Notes: generated by a model not told the origin, from the letters alone. DNA of 64,000 nucleotides from Thermus filiformis (GCF_000771745.2 NZ_JPSL02000040.1:372001-436000); one strand, 5' to 3'. Numbered from the stretch's first letter, positions 43,875 to 53,522 are shown. Made by a program: numbers and translations.

Positions 43875-44698
43875 GGGGCCAGGGTGAGGAGGACGGCCAG
43901 GAGGATCAGGGCCGCGCCCAGATACCCCCATAGGGGAAGCCGTTCCCCCCACCAGAGGTAGGCCACCCCCGCGGCCACCACGGGCTCGAGGGTGGCCAGG
44001 ACGCTGGCCCGGGTGGCGGAAAGGAGCCGGAGGCCGGCGTAGTAGGCCAGGTAGGCCCCGTAGGTGGAGAAAAGGGCCAGGAAGCCCACCGCCCCCAGGG
44101 CAGGCCAGGAGAGGGGGTGGAAGTCCAAAAAGGGCAGGAGGCCCAAGGCCCCCACGGGAAGGAGGTAGACGAAGAGGGTGGGGGTCTCGTACCGGGGCAG
44201 GAAGACCTTGCCGAAGATGTAGTAAAGGGCGTAGGAGAAGCCGGAAAGGAGGCCGAAGAGGATTCCCCAGGGGTCGGGCCTGGCCTCCCCTCCCCAGCCC
44301 ACGAGCCAGACCCCGAGCAGGGTGAGGAGGAGGGCCACCCCTCCCCTTCCGCCCAGGGGCTCCCGGAAAAGAGCCCAGGAGAGGAGGGCCACCCAGGCGG
44401 GGGCGGTGTAGAGGAGGACGCTGGCCAGGGCCGCCCCCGCCCGGCTCACCGCCAGCTGGTAGGCCCCGTAGAAGAGGGAGACCCCCACCAGGCCGAAGAG
44501 GAGGACCCAGGGGAGGTCCTTCCCCTCCACCCGAAGCCGGCCCCGGAGGAGGGCGTGGAGGAGGAAGAGGGGCCAGGCCAAAACCGCCCGGTAAAACGCC
44601 ACCTCCAGCGGGGAAAGCCCCGCCTCAAAAGCCAGCCGGGCCACCGGCCCGAGAAGCCCCCAAAGCGCCGCCGCCAGGAACAAGTACCCCGCCCCCAT
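43859..44698 (-). CDS. EamA-family (DMT superfamily) transporter
   Basis: A 279-residue membrane protein with about ten transmembrane helices in two homologous EamA halves. The first begins YLFLAAALWGLLGPVARLAF, the second near residue 145 with GILFGLLSGFSYALYYIFGK and later LATLEPVVAAGVAYLWWGE, the typical end-of-repeat signature. Family members export amino acids or metabolites; the substrate is unknown here. The promoter side is shared with the divergent LapA-like gene, only 17 bp away. Confidence 0.87.
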   Translation of the reverse strand: MGAGYLFLAAALWGLLGPVARLAFEAGLSPLEVAFYRAVLAWPLFLLHALLRGRLRVEGKDLPWVLLFGLVGVSLFYGAYQLAVSRAGAALASVLLYTAPAWVALLSWALFREPLGGRGGVALLLTLLGVWLVGWGGEARPDPWGILFGLLSGFSYALYYIFGKVFLPRYETPTLFVYLLPVGALGLLPFLDFHPLSWPALGAVGFLALFSTYGAYLAYYAGLRLLSATRASVLATLEPVVAAGVAYLWWGERLPLWGYLGAALILLAVLLTLAPQRPR

Positions 44699-44715
44699 GG
44701 CTTGCCAGTATACTC

Positions 44716-45207
44716 ATGGGGGTTCGTATGGGACGCACCTGGTTCGTGCTCCTCGTCCTGGCCCTGGTGGGCCTCTTCGCCGCCCTGAACTGGGGCGAGT
44801 TCACCCGGCCCGCCTCCTTGTCCTTGGGCCTGACCCGGGTGGAGGCCCCCCTGGGGGTGGTCCTCCTGGGCTTGATCGTCTTCCTCTCCCTCCTCTACCT
44901 GGTCTTCACCATCGGCCTCGAGACCGCCGCCCTGTTGGAGGTCAAGCGCTACGCCCGGGAGATGCTCCAGTACAAGAAGCTGGCCGAGGAGGCGGAGGAG
45001 AGCCGCTACACCGAGCTCAGGAAATTCCTCGAGGCCGAGCTCAAGCGCCTGGAGGAGGCGGAAAAGGCCGAGATCGCCGCTTTGGCGGCCCGGGTGGAGG
45101 AGGTCCTGGAGAAGCACGGGAACACCCTGGCCGCCTACATCGGCGAGCTGGAGGACACCCTCCTCCGCCTCCTAAAGAAAGGCCCCGGGGAAGGACCCGG
45201 GGCCTGA
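44716..45207 (+). CDS. LapA-domain-like membrane protein with coiled-coil tail
   Basis: 163 residues at most. Two transmembrane helices (WFVLLVLALVGLFAALNWGEF and VVLLGLIVFLSLLYLVFTIG) flank a short loop, the LapA/DUF1049 pattern. A charged coiled coil (residues 75-140, EEAEESRYTELRKFLEAEL) follows. TATACT at 44709-44714 is only 1 nt from the first ATG, so ATG 44728 (MGRTWFVLLVLAL), with GGGGG upstream, is an equally good start. LapA-type proteins are linked to envelope lipid assembly in E. coli; that role is not shown for Thermus. Confidence 0.72.
   Translation: MGVRMGRTWFVLLVLALVGLFAALNWGEFTRPASLSLGLTRVEAPLGVVLLGLIVFLSLLYLVFTIGLETAALLEVKRYAREMLQYKKLAEEAEESRYTELRKFLEAELKRLEEAEKAEIAALAARVEEVLEKHGNTLAAYIGELEDTLLRLLKKGPGEGPGA
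45180..45205 (+). terminator. Hairpin spanning the end of the LapA-like gene
   Basis: A perfect 10-bp stem (AGGCCCCGGG / CCCGGGGCCT) with loop GAAGGA is encoded by the last codons and touches the stop. It lacks a U-run afterwards (GAAGCCACTTGG), so it may act as a 3' stabiliser or a weak terminator. Confidence 0.5.
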
Positions 45208-45230
45208 AGCCACTTGGCCTGCGAGGTCTT

Positions 45231-45266
45231 GCCCCCCAGATTGGCCCAAGCCAAGCTGGGGCGGCG
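45231..45266 (-). repeat. Degenerate hairpin element directly after rplQ
   Basis: The minus strand right after the rplQ TAG reads CGCCGCCCCAGCTTGGC, then TTGGGCCAATCTGGGGGGC. This is the element's stem with an altered boundary (CGCCGCCCC instead of TACCACCCC). It is the only hairpin at the end of the ribosomal supercluster and so a candidate terminator. Confidence 0.55.
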
Positions 45267-45623
45267 CTACTCCACCAGCTCCACCAGGGCCAGCTGGGTC
45301 CCGTCCCCCTTGCGGCGCTCGGCCAGCTTGAGGACCCGGGTGTAGCCGCCCGGCCGGTCCTTGTACCTGGGGGCGATCTCGTCAAAGAGGCGGCGGACCA
45401 GCTTCACGTCCTGCAGGTCCCTCAGGACCAGGCGGCGGGCGTGGAGGTCCCCCCGCTTGGCCAGGTGGATGAGGTGGTCCACGAAGCCGGTGAGCTCCTT
45501 GGCCTTGGGAATGGTGGTGGTGATGCGGCCGTGGGTGAGAAGACTCTTCGCCTGGTTGCGGAAAAGGGCCAGGCGGTGAGCCGAGTGCCGGTTGAGCTTG
45601 CGTCCCGCTTTGAGGTGGCGCAT
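45267..45623 (-). CDS. rplQ: 50S ribosomal protein L17
   Basis: 118 residues beginning [20 protein letters not shown], the L17 signature, followed by [20 protein letters not shown]. It lines the peptide exit region of the 50S subunit. Last gene of the alpha operon, 4 bp after rpoA. Its stop codon directly abuts a degenerate intergenic hairpin element. Confidence 0.97.
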   Translation of the reverse strand: MRHLKAGRKLNRHSAHRLALFRNQAKSLLTHGRITTTIPKAKELTGFVDHLIHLAKRGDLHARRLVLRDLQDVKLVRRLFDEIAPRYKDRPGGYTRVLKLAERRKGDGTQLALVELVE

Positions 45624-45627
45624 GGTC

Positions 45628-46566
45628 TCACTCCTTTAGGGAGAGGCCCCACTTGGCCAGGGCCTCCTTGATCTCCTCCAGGCTCCGGTCCCCGATGCCG
45701 GGGATGTTCCGGAGATCCCTCAGGTTGAGGGCGAGCAGGGCCCGCACCGACTCAATCCCCTCCTCCTTCAGGCTGTGCAGGACCCGGGTGGAGAGGCCGA
45801 GGTCGTCCACGGGGATGTCCGGGACCTCCTCCTCCTCCTTGGGCTTCTCCACCACCGGCTCCTCCACCCGGCCGGGGGCCTGGGGGGCCTTCTGGAAGTA
45901 GGAGAGGTGCTCCTGCAGGATGGCCACCGCCTGCTCCAGGGCCTCGAGGGGGGTGACGGAGCCGTCGGTCCAGATGCGGAGGGTGAGCTTGTCCAGGTCG
46001 GTCCTCTGGCCCAGGCGGGTGTCCTCCACCTGGAAGGCCACCCGGCGCACCGGGGAGAAGAGGGCGTCCACGGGGATGGAGTTGATCCGGTCCTTGATCC
46101 CGTGCTTCTCGGCCGGAACGTACCCCACCCCCCGGTCCACCCGGACCTCCATGTGGAGCTTCCCGCCCTCCTCCAAGGTGGCGATGGGCAGGAAGGGGTT
46201 CAGGATCTGCACGTCCGGCGGGGCCTCGAACTCCCCCGCCCGGACCACCTTGGGCCCCTGGGCCCGGAGGGTGAGGGTGACGGTCTGGGTGCCAGGGTCC
46301 AGGAACTTGACCACCAGCTCCTTCAGGTTGAGGATGATCTCCACCACGCTCTCCTTCACCCCGGGGATGGTGGAGAACTCGTGCAGGACGTCCTCAATGT
46401 AGACGCTGGTGACCGCGGTCCCCGGGATGGAGGAAAGGAGGATGCGGCGGAGGGGGTTGCCCAGGGTCACGCCGAACCCCCGTTCCAGGGGCTCGAGGAC
46501 GAACTCCCCGTAGTCCTTGCCCTGGACGCGGGCGGTGAACACGGGGGCTTTCAGCTTGCTTTCCAA
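45628..46566 (-). CDS. rpoA: RNA polymerase alpha subunit
   Basis: 312 residues. The N-terminal assembly domain shows [20 protein letters not shown] and [16 protein letters not shown] charged linker ([17 protein letters not shown]) leads to the C-terminal DNA-binding domain with [20 protein letters not shown] and [17 protein letters not shown] place the start at TTG 46566 ([10 protein letters not shown]) because AAGGAGGG lies just upstream and the T. thermophilus protein begins at that point; the in-frame ATG ten codons earlier (46596) overlaps the ribosome-binding site. Between rpsD and rplQ as in other bacteria. Confidence 0.95.
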   Translation of the reverse strand: MESKLKAPVFTARVQGKDYGEFVLEPLERGFGVTLGNPLRRILLSSIPGTAVTSVYIEDVLHEFSTIPGVKESVVEIILNLKELVVKFLDPGTQTVTLTLRAQGPKVVRAGEFEAPPDVQILNPFLPIATLEEGGKLHMEVRVDRGVGYVPAEKHGIKDRINSIPVDALFSPVRRVAFQVEDTRLGQRTDLDKLTLRIWTDGSVTPLEALEQAVAILQEHLSYFQKAPQAPGRVEEPVVEKPKEEEEVPDIPVDDLGLSTRVLHSLKEEGIESVRALLALNLRDLRNIPGIGDRSLEEIKEALAKWGLSLKE

Positions 46567-46576
46567 GGCTCCCTCC

Positions 46577-47206
46577 TTACCTGGAGTAGAACTCAATCAC
46601 CAGCTGCTCGTTCACGGGCAGGGCGAGGTCTTCGCGGTCGGGCAGGCGCAGGAACTTGCCCTTCATCCCCTCCACGTCCAAGGAGAGCCAGGGGCCCACC
46701 TTGCGGCCCTTCATGGCCTCGAGGTTCTGGCGGATGAAGTCCAGGTTTCTGCTCTTCTCGGCGATGGCCACCTCGTCCCCCGGCCGCAGGCGGTAGGCGG
46801 GCAGGTCCACCCGCTTGCCGTTGACCAGAATGTGGCCGTGGCGGACCATCTGGCGGGCCTGGCGGCGGCTCTGGGCGAAGCCCAGCCGGTAGACCACGTT
46901 GTCCAACCGGGACTCCAGAAGCCCCAGGAAGACCGTGCCCGTGACCCCCTTCTTGCGGCTCGCCTCCTCAAAGAGGTTGCGGAACTGGGTCTCGGAGACC
47001 CCGTAGATGCGGCGGAGCTTCTGCTTCTCCCTAAGCCGCACCGCGTAGTCGGAAGGACGGCGGGCGCGGCGCTGGCCGTGCTGGCCCGGGGGGTAGGGGC
47101 GGCGCTCCATGGCGCACTTGGGGCTGTAGCACCGCTCCCCCTTCAGGTAGAGCTTGACTCCCTCGCGGCGGCAAAGACGGCAGACTGGACCAATGTAACG
47201 ACCCAT
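46577..47206 (-). CDS. rpsD: 30S ribosomal protein S4
   Basis: 209 residues. The N-terminal zinc-type cysteines CRLCRREG and [11 protein letters not shown] (residues 9-40) match the metal-binding S4 of Thermus. The S4 RNA-binding domain has [20 protein letters not shown] and [16 protein letters not shown]4 is a primary 16S binder and often autoregulates the alpha operon. It lies between rpsK and rpoA. Confidence 0.98.
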   Translation of the reverse strand: MGRYIGPVCRLCRREGVKLYLKGERCYSPKCAMERRPYPPGQHGQRRARRPSDYAVRLREKQKLRRIYGVSETQFRNLFEEASRKKGVTGTVFLGLLESRLDNVVYRLGFAQSRRQARQMVRHGHILVNGKRVDLPAYRLRPGDEVAIAEKSRNLDFIRQNLEAMKGRKVGPWLSLDVEGMKGKFLRLPDREDLALPVNEQLVIEFYSR

Positions 47207-47218
47207 ACGCTATACTCC

Positions 47219-47608
47219 TTACGAAGCCTTCCGGAACTTCTTCTTGGGCCGGCAGCCGTTGTGGGGCACCGGGGTGTCGTCCACGATGGACTTGACCTGG
47301 AGCCCGGAAGCCTGCAGGGCCCGTATGGCCTGCTCCCGGCCCGCCCCGGTGCCCCGGACGATCACGTCCACGCTGGTCATCCCGTAGGCCATGGCCTTCT
47401 TCGCCGCGTCCATGGCCGCAAGCTGGGCGGCGTAGGGGGTGCCCTTCCGGCTCCCCTTGTACCCGATGACCCCGCCCGAGGACCAGGTGACCGGGTTCCC
47501 ATCCGGGTCGGTGATCGTCACGATGGTGTTGTTGTACGAGGCGTGGATGTACGCCTTGCCGCTCGCGACCTGTCGTTTGACCTTCTTCTTGACCTTGGCT
47601 CTGGCCAT
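47219..47608 (-). CDS. rpsK: 30S ribosomal protein S11
   Basis: 129 residues with a basic N terminus ([20 protein letters not shown]), the [18 protein letters not shown] block and the C-terminal [20 protein letters not shown]. All are S11 hallmarks; it sits on the 30S platform. It lies 39 bp downstream of rpsM in the alpha operon. Confidence 0.98.
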   Translation of the reverse strand: MARAKVKKKVKRQVASGKAYIHASYNNTIVTITDPDGNPVTWSSGGVIGYKGSRKGTPYAAQLAAMDAAKKAMAYGMTSVDVIVRGTGAGREQAIRALQASGLQVKSIVDDTPVPHNGCRPKKKFRKAS

Positions 47609-47647
47609 ACTCTCCTTCTCCTTCGGAGTATCCGCTGGCCCTGAAGA

Positions 47648-48028
47648 CTACTTCCTGGGGGCCTTCTTCTTCCCGGCCACCGTCTTGCGGGGCCCCTTGC
47701 GGGTGCGGGCGTTGGTGCGGGTGCGCTGGCCCCGGACGGGCAGGCCCCGCCGGTGGCGCAGGCCCCGGTAGCACCCGATGTCCATCAGCCGCTTGATGTT
47801 GGCGGCCACCTCCGCGCGGAGCTCGCCCTCCAGCTTCCAGGTGTTCTCCACGTACTCGCGGAGCCGGACCACCTCCTGTTCAGTAAGGTCCTTCACCCGG
47901 GTGGCCGGGTTGATCCCGGTCTTCTCCAGGGCCTCCTTGGCCCGGGCGGGGCCGATCCCGTAGATGTAGGTCAGGGCCACGTCCACCCGCTTATTCCTGG
48001 GGATTTCCACGCCTGCAATCCGCGCCAC
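47648..48028 (-). CDS. rpsM: 30S ribosomal protein S13
   Basis: 126 residues: [39 protein letters not shown] and the C-terminal basic [20 protein letters not shown] tail that reaches the P-site tRNAs. Length and order (rpmJ-rpsM-rpsK) are standard. Confidence 0.98.
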   Translation of the reverse strand: MARIAGVEIPRNKRVDVALTYIYGIGPARAKEALEKTGINPATRVKDLTEQEVVRLREYVENTWKLEGELRAEVAANIKRLMDIGCYRGLRHRRGLPVRGQRTRTNARTRKGPRKTVAGKKKAPRK

Positions 48029-48040
48029 AGTCTCCTCCCT

Positions 48041-48154
48041 TTACCCCTGCCGCTGCTTGTGCTTGGGGTTCTCGCAGATCACGTACACCCGGCCGTGCCG
48101 GCGCACCACCTTGCACTTCTCGCACATCTTCTTGACCGATGCCCGTACCTTCAT
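48041..48154 (-). CDS. rpmJ: 50S ribosomal protein L36
   Basis: 37 residues, read directly from the [23 protein letters not shown] followed by [17 protein letters not shown]. The three Cys plus His form the usual zinc ribbon (C11, C14, C27, H32), so this is the zinc-binding C+ form. It sits between infA and rpsM, as in most bacteria. Confidence 0.97.
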   Translation of the reverse strand: MKVRASVKKMCEKCKVVRRHGRVYVICENPKHKQRQG

Positions 48155-48163
48155 GCGTATCCC

Positions 48164-48382
48164 TCACTTCCGGTAGACGATCCGGCCCCGGGTGGGGTCG
48201 TAGGGGGTGATCTCCACCACCACCCGGTCCCCCGGCAGGATGCGGATGTAGTGCATCCGCATCTTTCCCGAAATGTACGCCAGGATCTCCGGCCCCGAGT
48301 CCAGCTTGACCCGGAACATGGTGTTGGGCAGGGCCTCCACCACCACGCCCTCTGCCCGAATGGTGTCCTTCTCCTTCGCCAC
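48164..48382 (-). CDS. infA: Translation initiation factor IF-1
   Basis: 72 residues with an OB fold: [40 protein letters not shown] and RIHILPG-type [17 protein letters not shown]. It starts with GTG at 48382. IF-1 occupies the A site during initiation. It lies between map and rpmJ. Confidence 0.97.
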   Translation of the reverse strand: MAKEKDTIRAEGVVVEALPNTMFRVKLDSGPEILAYISGKMRMHYIRILPGDRVVVEITPYDPTRGRIVYRK

Positions 48383-48391
48383 GCGTCCCCC

Positions 48392-49156
48392 CTAGCGCAC
48401 CGCCAGAAGCGCCCCGGTGAGGAGCCTGGGCCCCTCCTCGGTGACCACCACGGTGTTCTCGTAGTGGGCGGCGAGGTTGCCCTTGCCGGCGCTCGCCGTC
48501 CAGCCATCCTCCAATATTACCACGGAAGTGGGCCTGAGGGTAACCATGGGCTCGAGGGCCAGGACCATCCCGGGCCGGAGCTTGGGCCCCGTGCCGGGCC
48601 GGCCGTAGTTGGGCAGCTGGGGGTCCTCGTGGATCTCCCGCCCCACCCCGTGGCCCACGAACTCCCGCACCACGTGGAAGCCGTGCCCCTCCACGAAGGT
48701 CTGGACCCGGTGGGCCACGTCCCCCGTGCGGTAGCCGGGGCGCATGAGCTTAAGCCCCTCCCAGAAGGCGGCCTCGGTGACCTCGATCAGCCGCCGGGCC
48801 TCCTCGGAGACCTGGCCCACGGGGTAGGTGCGGGCCATGTCCGCGGCGAAGCCCCCGTAGAAGAGGCCCACGTCAATGGAGAGGATGTCCCCCTCCTTCA
48901 GGGGCTCGTCCGAGGGGATGCCGTGCACCACCACCTCGTTCACCGAGGTGCACAAGGTGGCGGGGAAGCCGTAAAGCCCGAGGAAGGCGGGTTTGGCCTT
49001 CCGCTTGAGGATGGCCTCGTGGGCGATCCGGTCCAGCTCCTTGGTGGTCACCCCCGGGGCCACGTGCCGGGCCACCTCCTCCACCACCTCGGTGAGGAGG
49101 GCCCCCGCCTCGGCCATCCGCTCCAGCTCCCACGCGCTTTTCAGCTTGATCGCCAC
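48392..49156 (-). CDS. map: Methionine aminopeptidase
   Basis: A 254-residue type I enzyme removing N-terminal methionine. Metal ligands are visible in SIDVGLFYGGFAADMART (two Asp), the HGVGREIHEDPQLPNY block (His) and the Glu of MVLALEPMV and of VVVTEEGPRLL. Conserved His in VHGIPSDEPL is also present. The start is GTG 49156, sharing one base with the adk stop (TAGTG). Length is normal. Confidence 0.96.
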   Translation of the reverse strand: MAIKLKSAWELERMAEAGALLTEVVEEVARHVAPGVTTKELDRIAHEAILKRKAKPAFLGLYGFPATLCTSVNEVVVHGIPSDEPLKEGDILSIDVGLFYGGFAADMARTYPVGQVSEEARRLIEVTEAAFWEGLKLMRPGYRTGDVAHRVQTFVEGHGFHVVREFVGHGVGREIHEDPQLPNYGRPGTGPKLRPGMVLALEPMVTLRPTSVVILEDGWTASAGKGNLAAHYENTVVVTEEGPRLLTGALLAVR

Positions 49157-49713
49157 TACACCCCCAAAGCGCCCTTGATCCGGGCGTAGACCTCCTCGGG
49201 CGTGCCCGTCCCGTCTATGCGCTTGAGAACGCCCCGCTTCTCATAGTACTCCACCAGGGGGGCGGTCTGGGTGCGGTAGACCTCCAGGCGCCGCCGTATG
49301 GTCTCCTCGTTGTCGTCCGAGCGGCCCTCGAGGCCGGCCCGCCGGAGGAGGCGCCGGAGGAGCTCCTCCTCGGGCACCTCCACCAGCACCACCCCCAGAA
49401 GCCGGGTGCCCGTCTCCTCCAGGAGGCGGTCCAGGGCCTCCGCCTGGGCCAGGGTGCGGGGGAAGCCGTCAAAGACCACCCGGTCCGAGAGTTCCTCCTT
49501 GATGAGGGCCAGGATGAGGTCGTCCGGCACCAGGTCCCCCCGCTCCATGATGGGCTTGGCCACCTGGCCCAGGGGGGTCATCCGGGCCACGTGGTCCCGC
49601 AGGATGTCCCCGGTGGAAAGCTTCTTGAAGCCCAGCTCCTGGGAGAGCCGGGCCGCCTGGGTGCCCTTGCCCGCGCCCGGGGGTCCGAGAAAAATGATCG
49701 CCGTCCTCTCCAT
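49156..49713 (-). CDS. adk: Adenylate kinase
   Basis: About 185 residues. P-loop FLGPPGAGKGTQAARL, NMP-binding KKLSTGDILRDHVAR, the FDGFPRTLAQAEALDRLL motif and GRSDDNEETIRRRLEVY. The LID is short and lacks zinc cysteines, as in other Thermus enzymes. I prefer ATG 49713 over GTG 49719 because GAGGTG lies at suitable distance before the ATG; the GTG would overlap the secY stop. It lies between secY and map, the standard order. Confidence 0.95.
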   Translation of the reverse strand: MERTAIIFLGPPGAGKGTQAARLSQELGFKKLSTGDILRDHVARMTPLGQVAKPIMERGDLVPDDLILALIKEELSDRVVFDGFPRTLAQAEALDRLLEETGTRLLGVVLVEVPEEELLRRLLRRAGLEGRSDDNEETIRRRLEVYRTQTAPLVEYYEKRGVLKRIDGTGTPEEVYARIKGALGV

Positions 49714-49715
49714 CT

Positions 49716-51032
49716 TCACCTCGTCCGTCCGCGGATCCTTCCCTTGCTCAGGAAGCCCTCGTAGTTCCTGAGCATGAGCTGGCTCTCAATCTGGCGCAGG
49801 GTGTCCAGGGTCACGCCCACCACGATGAGCAGGCCGATCCCCGAGAAGGCTAGGCTCTTCACCCCCGTGAGGTTCTGCACGATCTGGGGGAAGGCGGCCA
49901 CCAGGCCCAGGAAGAGGGCCCCCCAGAGGGTCAGGCGGGAGACGATGTGCTCGAGGAACTTCACCGTGGGCTCCCCCGGCCGGATCCCGGGGATGAAGCC
50001 CCCGTACTCCCGCAAGGACTCGGCGATCCGCTTGGGGTCAAACTGGACCGCGGTGTAGACGTAGGTGAAAAGGACAATGAGGACCACCTCGATCAGGAGG
50101 CCGGAGAAGCGGCTGGGGTCAAAGAAGTTGGCGATGGCCTGGGCCACGGGGCTTTGCTGGAAGGGGGCGGTGAGGAAGATGGGGATCTGGAGCAGGGCGG
50201 CGGCGAAGACGATGGGGATGACCCCGGCGGCGTTCAGCTTGATGGGGATGTAAGTGGACTGCCCCCCGTAGACCCGGCGGCCCACCACCTTGCGGGCGTA
50301 CTGGACGGGGATGCGCCGCTCCGCCTGCTGCACCGCCGCCATCCCGGCGAAGGCCAGGACGATGAAGGCCAGGAAGAAGAGGAAGGCCACCAGGTTGACC
50401 TCCCCGGTGCGGATCAGGCCCAGGGTGCGGAGGATCTGGGGCAACCACTCCACCACGATCCCCGCGAAGATGATCATGCTGGTCCCGTTCCCGATCCCGT
50501 ACTCAGTGATCCGCTCCGCCATCCACAGGAGGAGGGCGATGCCCGCCACCTGGGTGACCACCACCACCAGCCAGAAGAAGGGCCCGGGGGCCCAGCCGGG
50601 CAGGAGGAACCGCCCGCCCTCCGCCCCCAGGAAGGCGGTGGCCAGGAAGAAGCCCTGGAAGGCCCCCAGGAGGATACCCCCGATGCGGGTGTACTGCTGG
50701 ATGACCCGCCGCCCCTCCTCCCCCTCCTTGGAGAGCTTCTCCAGGGTGGGCACCACGTTGATGAGGAGCTGCATGATGATGGAGGCGGTGATGTAGGGCA
50801 TGATGCCCAGGGCGAAGATGGAGAAGCGCTCAAAGTTGCCCCCGGAGAACAGGTTGATGATGCCGAAGACCCCCCCCTGGGTGGTCTGGAGGAAGTCGCG
50901 GATCTTGGCCAGGTCCACCCCAGGGGTGGGGATGAAGGCCCCCAGGCGGTAGGCCGCGAGCACCAAGAGGGTGAAGAGGATGCGCTGGCGGAGCTCGGGG
51001 ACGAGGAGGGCGCTCCGGAAGGCCTTGAGCAT
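49716..51032 (-). CDS. secY: Protein translocase subunit SecY
   Basis: 438 residues with ten transmembrane segments. Signatures are LFTLLVLAAYRLGAFIPTPG (TM1), LFSGGNFERFSIFALGIMPY ITAS near the plug/TM2, YGIGNGTSMIIFAGIVVEWL, and the cytoplasmic loop GGQSTYIPIKLNAAGVIPIV. It forms the protein-conducting channel with SecE and SecG, neither encoded here. It follows rplO by 1 bp in the spc operon. Confidence 0.97.
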   Translation of the reverse strand: MLKAFRSALLVPELRQRILFTLLVLAAYRLGAFIPTPGVDLAKIRDFLQTTQGGVFGIINLFSGGNFERFSIFALGIMPYITASIIMQLLINVVPTLEKLSKEGEEGRRVIQQYTRIGGILLGAFQGFFLATAFLGAEGGRFLLPGWAPGPFFWLVVVVTQVAGIALLLWMAERITEYGIGNGTSMIIFAGIVVEWLPQILRTLGLIRTGEVNLVAFLFFLAFIVLAFAGMAAVQQAERRIPVQYARKVVGRRVYGGQSTYIPIKLNAAGVIPIVFAAALLQIPIFLTAPFQQSPVAQAIANFFDPSRFSGLLIEVVLIVLFTYVYTAVQFDPKRIAESLREYGGFIPGIRPGEPTVKFLEHIVSRLTLWGALFLGLVAAFPQIVQNLTGVKSLAFSGIGLLIVVGVTLDTLRQIESQLMLRNYEGFLSKGRIRGRTR

Positions 51033-51033
51033 C

Positions 51034-51507
51034 TCAGGCCCCCGTCTTCTGGGGCGAAGGGGCGAGGAGGACCGCCTCGCCGCCCGCGGCCTTCAGCTTC
51101 TCCAGGGCGCTCTTGGAGAAGGCGTGGGCCACCACCTTGAGGGGCTTGGCCTCCCCCTCGCCCAGGATCTTGAGCCGGTACCCCTTCTTGAGAAGGCCCG
51201 CCTGGACCAGGACCTCGGGGGTCACCTCCCCTTCAAACCGGGCGAGGTCCTTTAGGTTCACCCCCTGGTACTTGGGCCGCTTGATCTCCCCCGGGACCTG
51301 GCCCGGCATCCCCCGCTTGGGAAGGCGCATGAGAAGGGTGGAGCGCCCGCCCTCAAAGCGGCGGGGGTCCTTGAGCCCGCCGGAGCGGGACTTCTGGCCC
51401 TTGTGCCCCCGGGTCGCGGTCTTGCCGTGACCGGAGCCCGGGCCCCGGCCCACCCGCTTCTTCCGCTTGTTGGCCCCCGGATTGGGGCGCAGGTCGCTCA
51501 GCTTCAT
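51034..51507 (-). CDS. rplO: 50S ribosomal protein L15
   Basis: 157 residues with the basic N-terminal [20 protein letters not shown] loop that threads into 23S rRNA and a globular C-terminal domain ([20 protein letters not shown]). The start overlaps the rpmD stop (ATGA). Slightly longer than the usual 145-150 residues because of the C-terminal tail. Confidence 0.97.
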   Translation of the reverse strand: MKLSDLRPNPGANKRKKRVGRGPGSGHGKTATRGHKGQKSRSGGLKDPRRFEGGRSTLLMRLPKRGMPGQVPGEIKRPKYQGVNLKDLARFEGEVTPEVLVQAGLLKKGYRLKILGEGEAKPLKVVAHAFSKSALEKLKAAGGEAVLLAPSPQKTGA

Positions 51508-51683
51508 TCCGCCACCTCCACCTTCACCAGGTGCTTGACCTTCTCCAGCTGGCCCCGGATCTCCGGCCGGTCCTCAAACACCCGCTCCCGGTTCAGCCGG
51601 GTGAGCCCCAGGGCCTTCAGGGCGGCCTTCTGGTCCTTGGGGTAGCCGATGGGGCTTTTCACCAGCTTCACCTTCAGCCTCAT
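51504..51683 (-). CDS. rpmD: 50S ribosomal protein L30
   Basis: 59 residues: [20 protein letters not shown] followed by [20 protein letters not shown], the L30 pattern. The ATG at 51683 shares one base with the rpsE stop (TGATG); an upstream GTG in frame would add one residue. Confidence 0.95.
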   Translation of the reverse strand: MRLKVKLVKSPIGYPKDQKAALKALGLTRLNRERVFEDRPEIRGQLEKVKHLVKVEVAE

Positions 51684-52153
51684 CACGCGCTCTCCTTTCT
51701 GAGCCGCTTGACGTCGTCCCAGGTCTGGAGCTGGCGCAGGGCCTCCATGGTGGCGTAGGCGATGTTGATGGGGTTGCGGCTCCCCAGCTCCTTGGTCAGG
51801 ATGTCGGTGACCCCGGCGAGCTCGAGGATGGCCCGGGGGACCGCCCCCGCGATCACGCCCGTGCCGGGGGCGGCGGGCTTGAGGAGGATCTTGGAGGCCC
51901 CGTACTCCACCTCGATCTCGTGGGGGATGGTGCCGTTCACCAGGGGCACCTCCACCATGTTCCGGCGGGCGTAGTAGTTGGCCTTCTGCACCGCCAGGGG
52001 CACCTCGGGGGCCTTGCCCAGGCCCAGGCCCACCCGGCCCTGCCGGTCCCCCACCACCACCAGGGCGCCGAACTTGAAGCGCCGGCCACCCGCCTGCATC
52101 CGGGCGGTGCGGCGCACCAGGATCATCTTCTCTTCAAAGTCGGTCTCCGGCAT
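51683..52153 (-). CDS. rpsE: 30S ribosomal protein S5
   Basis: 156 residues: [40 protein letters not shown], and the C-terminal [21 protein letters not shown]5 lies near the decoding centre and governs accuracy. Position rplR-rpsE-rpmD is standard. Confidence 0.97.
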   Translation of the reverse strand: MPETDFEEKMILVRRTARMQAGGRRFKFGALVVVGDRQGRVGLGLGKAPEVPLAVQKANYYARRNMVEVPLVNGTIPHEIEVEYGASKILLKPAAPGTGVIAGAVPRAILELAGVTDILTKELGSRNPINIAYATMEALRQLQTWDDVKRLRKESA

Positions 52154-52162
52154 GCCTCCTCC

Positions 52163-52501
52163 TTAGAACTCGAGGCCCCCCTCCCGGGCCCCCTCCGCCA
52201 GGGCCTTGACCCGGCCGTGGTACTTGTACGGCCCCCGGTCAAAGACCACCTGCTTGATCCCCTTCTTCAGGGCCTCCTCCGCGAGCGCCCGGCCCACCTG
52301 CCGGGCCACCTCCGTCTTGTTGCCCTTGAGCTTCAGGGCCAGGCTGCTCGCGGCCACCAGGGTGTGGCCCTTCTCGTCGTCGATGATCTGAGCGTAGATG
52401 TGGTTCAGGCTCCGGAACACGGAAAGGCGCAGGCGGCCGGTCCTCTTGACCCGGTTCCGGACCCGGAACGTGCGGCGCTCATAGGCGGTCAGACGTGCCA
52501 T
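52163..52501 (-). CDS. rplR: 50S ribosomal protein L18
   Basis: 112 residues: basic N terminus [40 protein letters not shown], and the 5S rRNA-binding end [20 protein letters not shown]. Together with L5 it anchors 5S rRNA. Confidence 0.97.
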   Translation of the reverse strand: MARLTAYERRTFRVRNRVKRTGRLRLSVFRSLNHIYAQIIDDEKGHTLVAASSLALKLKGNKTEVARQVGRALAEEALKKGIKQVVFDRGPYKYHGRVKALAEGAREGGLEF

Positions 52502-52512
52502 GCCTTCCTCCC

Positions 52513-53055
52513 TTACTTCTTGGCCCCGGCCTTGCCCGGCTTGAGCCGGATGGGCTCGTCGGCGTAGTAGATCCCCTTCTCGTGGTAGGCGCTGGGCTTG
52601 CGCACCGCGCGCAGGTTGGCCGCCACCTGGCCCACGAGCTGCTTGTCGATGCCCAGGACCCGGATCTTGGTGGGCTCGGGCACCTCAAAGGTGATCCCCG
52701 CCGGGGGCTCCACCACCACGGGGTGGCTGTACCCCACGGTGAGCTCCACCGCCCGGCCCGAGAGCTTGGCCCGGTAGCCGATGCCCTTGATGAGGAGCTC
52801 CCGCACGTACCCCTCGGACACCCCCTTGACCGCGTTGGCGATGAGGGTCCGGGTCAGGCCGTGGAGGCTCTTGTGGCGCCGGTCGTCGGAGGGGCGCTCC
52901 ACCCGGACCAGCCCCTCCTCCACCACGATCCGCATCTCCGGGCTCACGGGAACGAAAAGCTCCCCCTTGGGCCCCTTCACCTTGACCTGCCCCGGGGCCA
53001 CCTCCACCGTGACCCCCTTGGGCAGGGGAATGGGTTGCCTGCCGATCCTGGACAT
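52513..53055 (-). CDS. rplF: 50S ribosomal protein L6
   Basis: 180 residues: [38 protein letters not shown], and the second repeat ending [20 protein letters not shown] and [17 protein letters not shown]. The ATG 53055 shares its A with the rpsH stop (TGATG), preferred to the GTG codons upstream. L6 is near the factor-binding site. Confidence 0.97.
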   Translation of the reverse strand: MSRIGRQPIPLPKGVTVEVAPGQVKVKGPKGELFVPVSPEMRIVVEEGLVRVERPSDDRRHKSLHGLTRTLIANAVKGVSEGYVRELLIKGIGYRAKLSGRAVELTVGYSHPVVVEPPAGITFEVPEPTKIRVLGIDKQLVGQVAANLRAVRKPSAYHEKGIYYADEPIRLKPGKAGAKK

Positions 53056-53462
53056 CACCACACCTCGCAGATGAGCTCGCCGCCCACCCCTTCCTTCCGG
53101 GCCTCCCGGTCGGTCAGGACGCCCTTCGGGGTGGACAGGATGGCGATCCCGAGCCCCCGGCGCACCCGGGGGATCTCCCGCACCCCCACGTAGACCCGGC
53201 GGCCGGGGCGGCTGATCCGCCGGATGTGCTGGATGACCTGCTCCCGCTTCGTCCCCCGGCGGGGGCCGTACTTCAGGTACACCCGGAGGTAGGGCTTCCC
53301 CTCCACCTCCACCCGCTCGTAGCCCCGGATGAACCCCTCCCGCGCCAGGATCTTCAGGATCTCCTCCTTGAAGCGGGAGGCGGGCACGTCCGTGCTCTCC
53401 TTGTAGACCCGGGTGGCGTTTCGGATCCGGGTCAGCATGTCCGCGATTGGGTCGGTCAGCAT
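53055..53462 (-). CDS. rpsH: 30S ribosomal protein S8
   Basis: 135 residues: [20 protein letters not shown] at the N terminus and [27 protein letters not shown] near the C terminus, both S8 signatures. S8 is a primary 16S binder and in E. coli the spc-operon autoregulator; whether that holds here is unknown. Confidence 0.97.
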   Translation of the reverse strand: MLTDPIADMLTRIRNATRVYKESTDVPASRFKEEILKILAREGFIRGYERVEVEGKPYLRVYLKYGPRRGTKREQVIQHIRRISRPGRRVYVGVREIPRVRRGLGIAILSTPKGVLTDREARKEGVGGELICEVW

Positions 53463-53522
53463 TTTCTCTCTCCTCCTCTCAGGCGCGTGCGGTCTCGAGG
53501 GAACCCCCCCGACCGGCCACGG

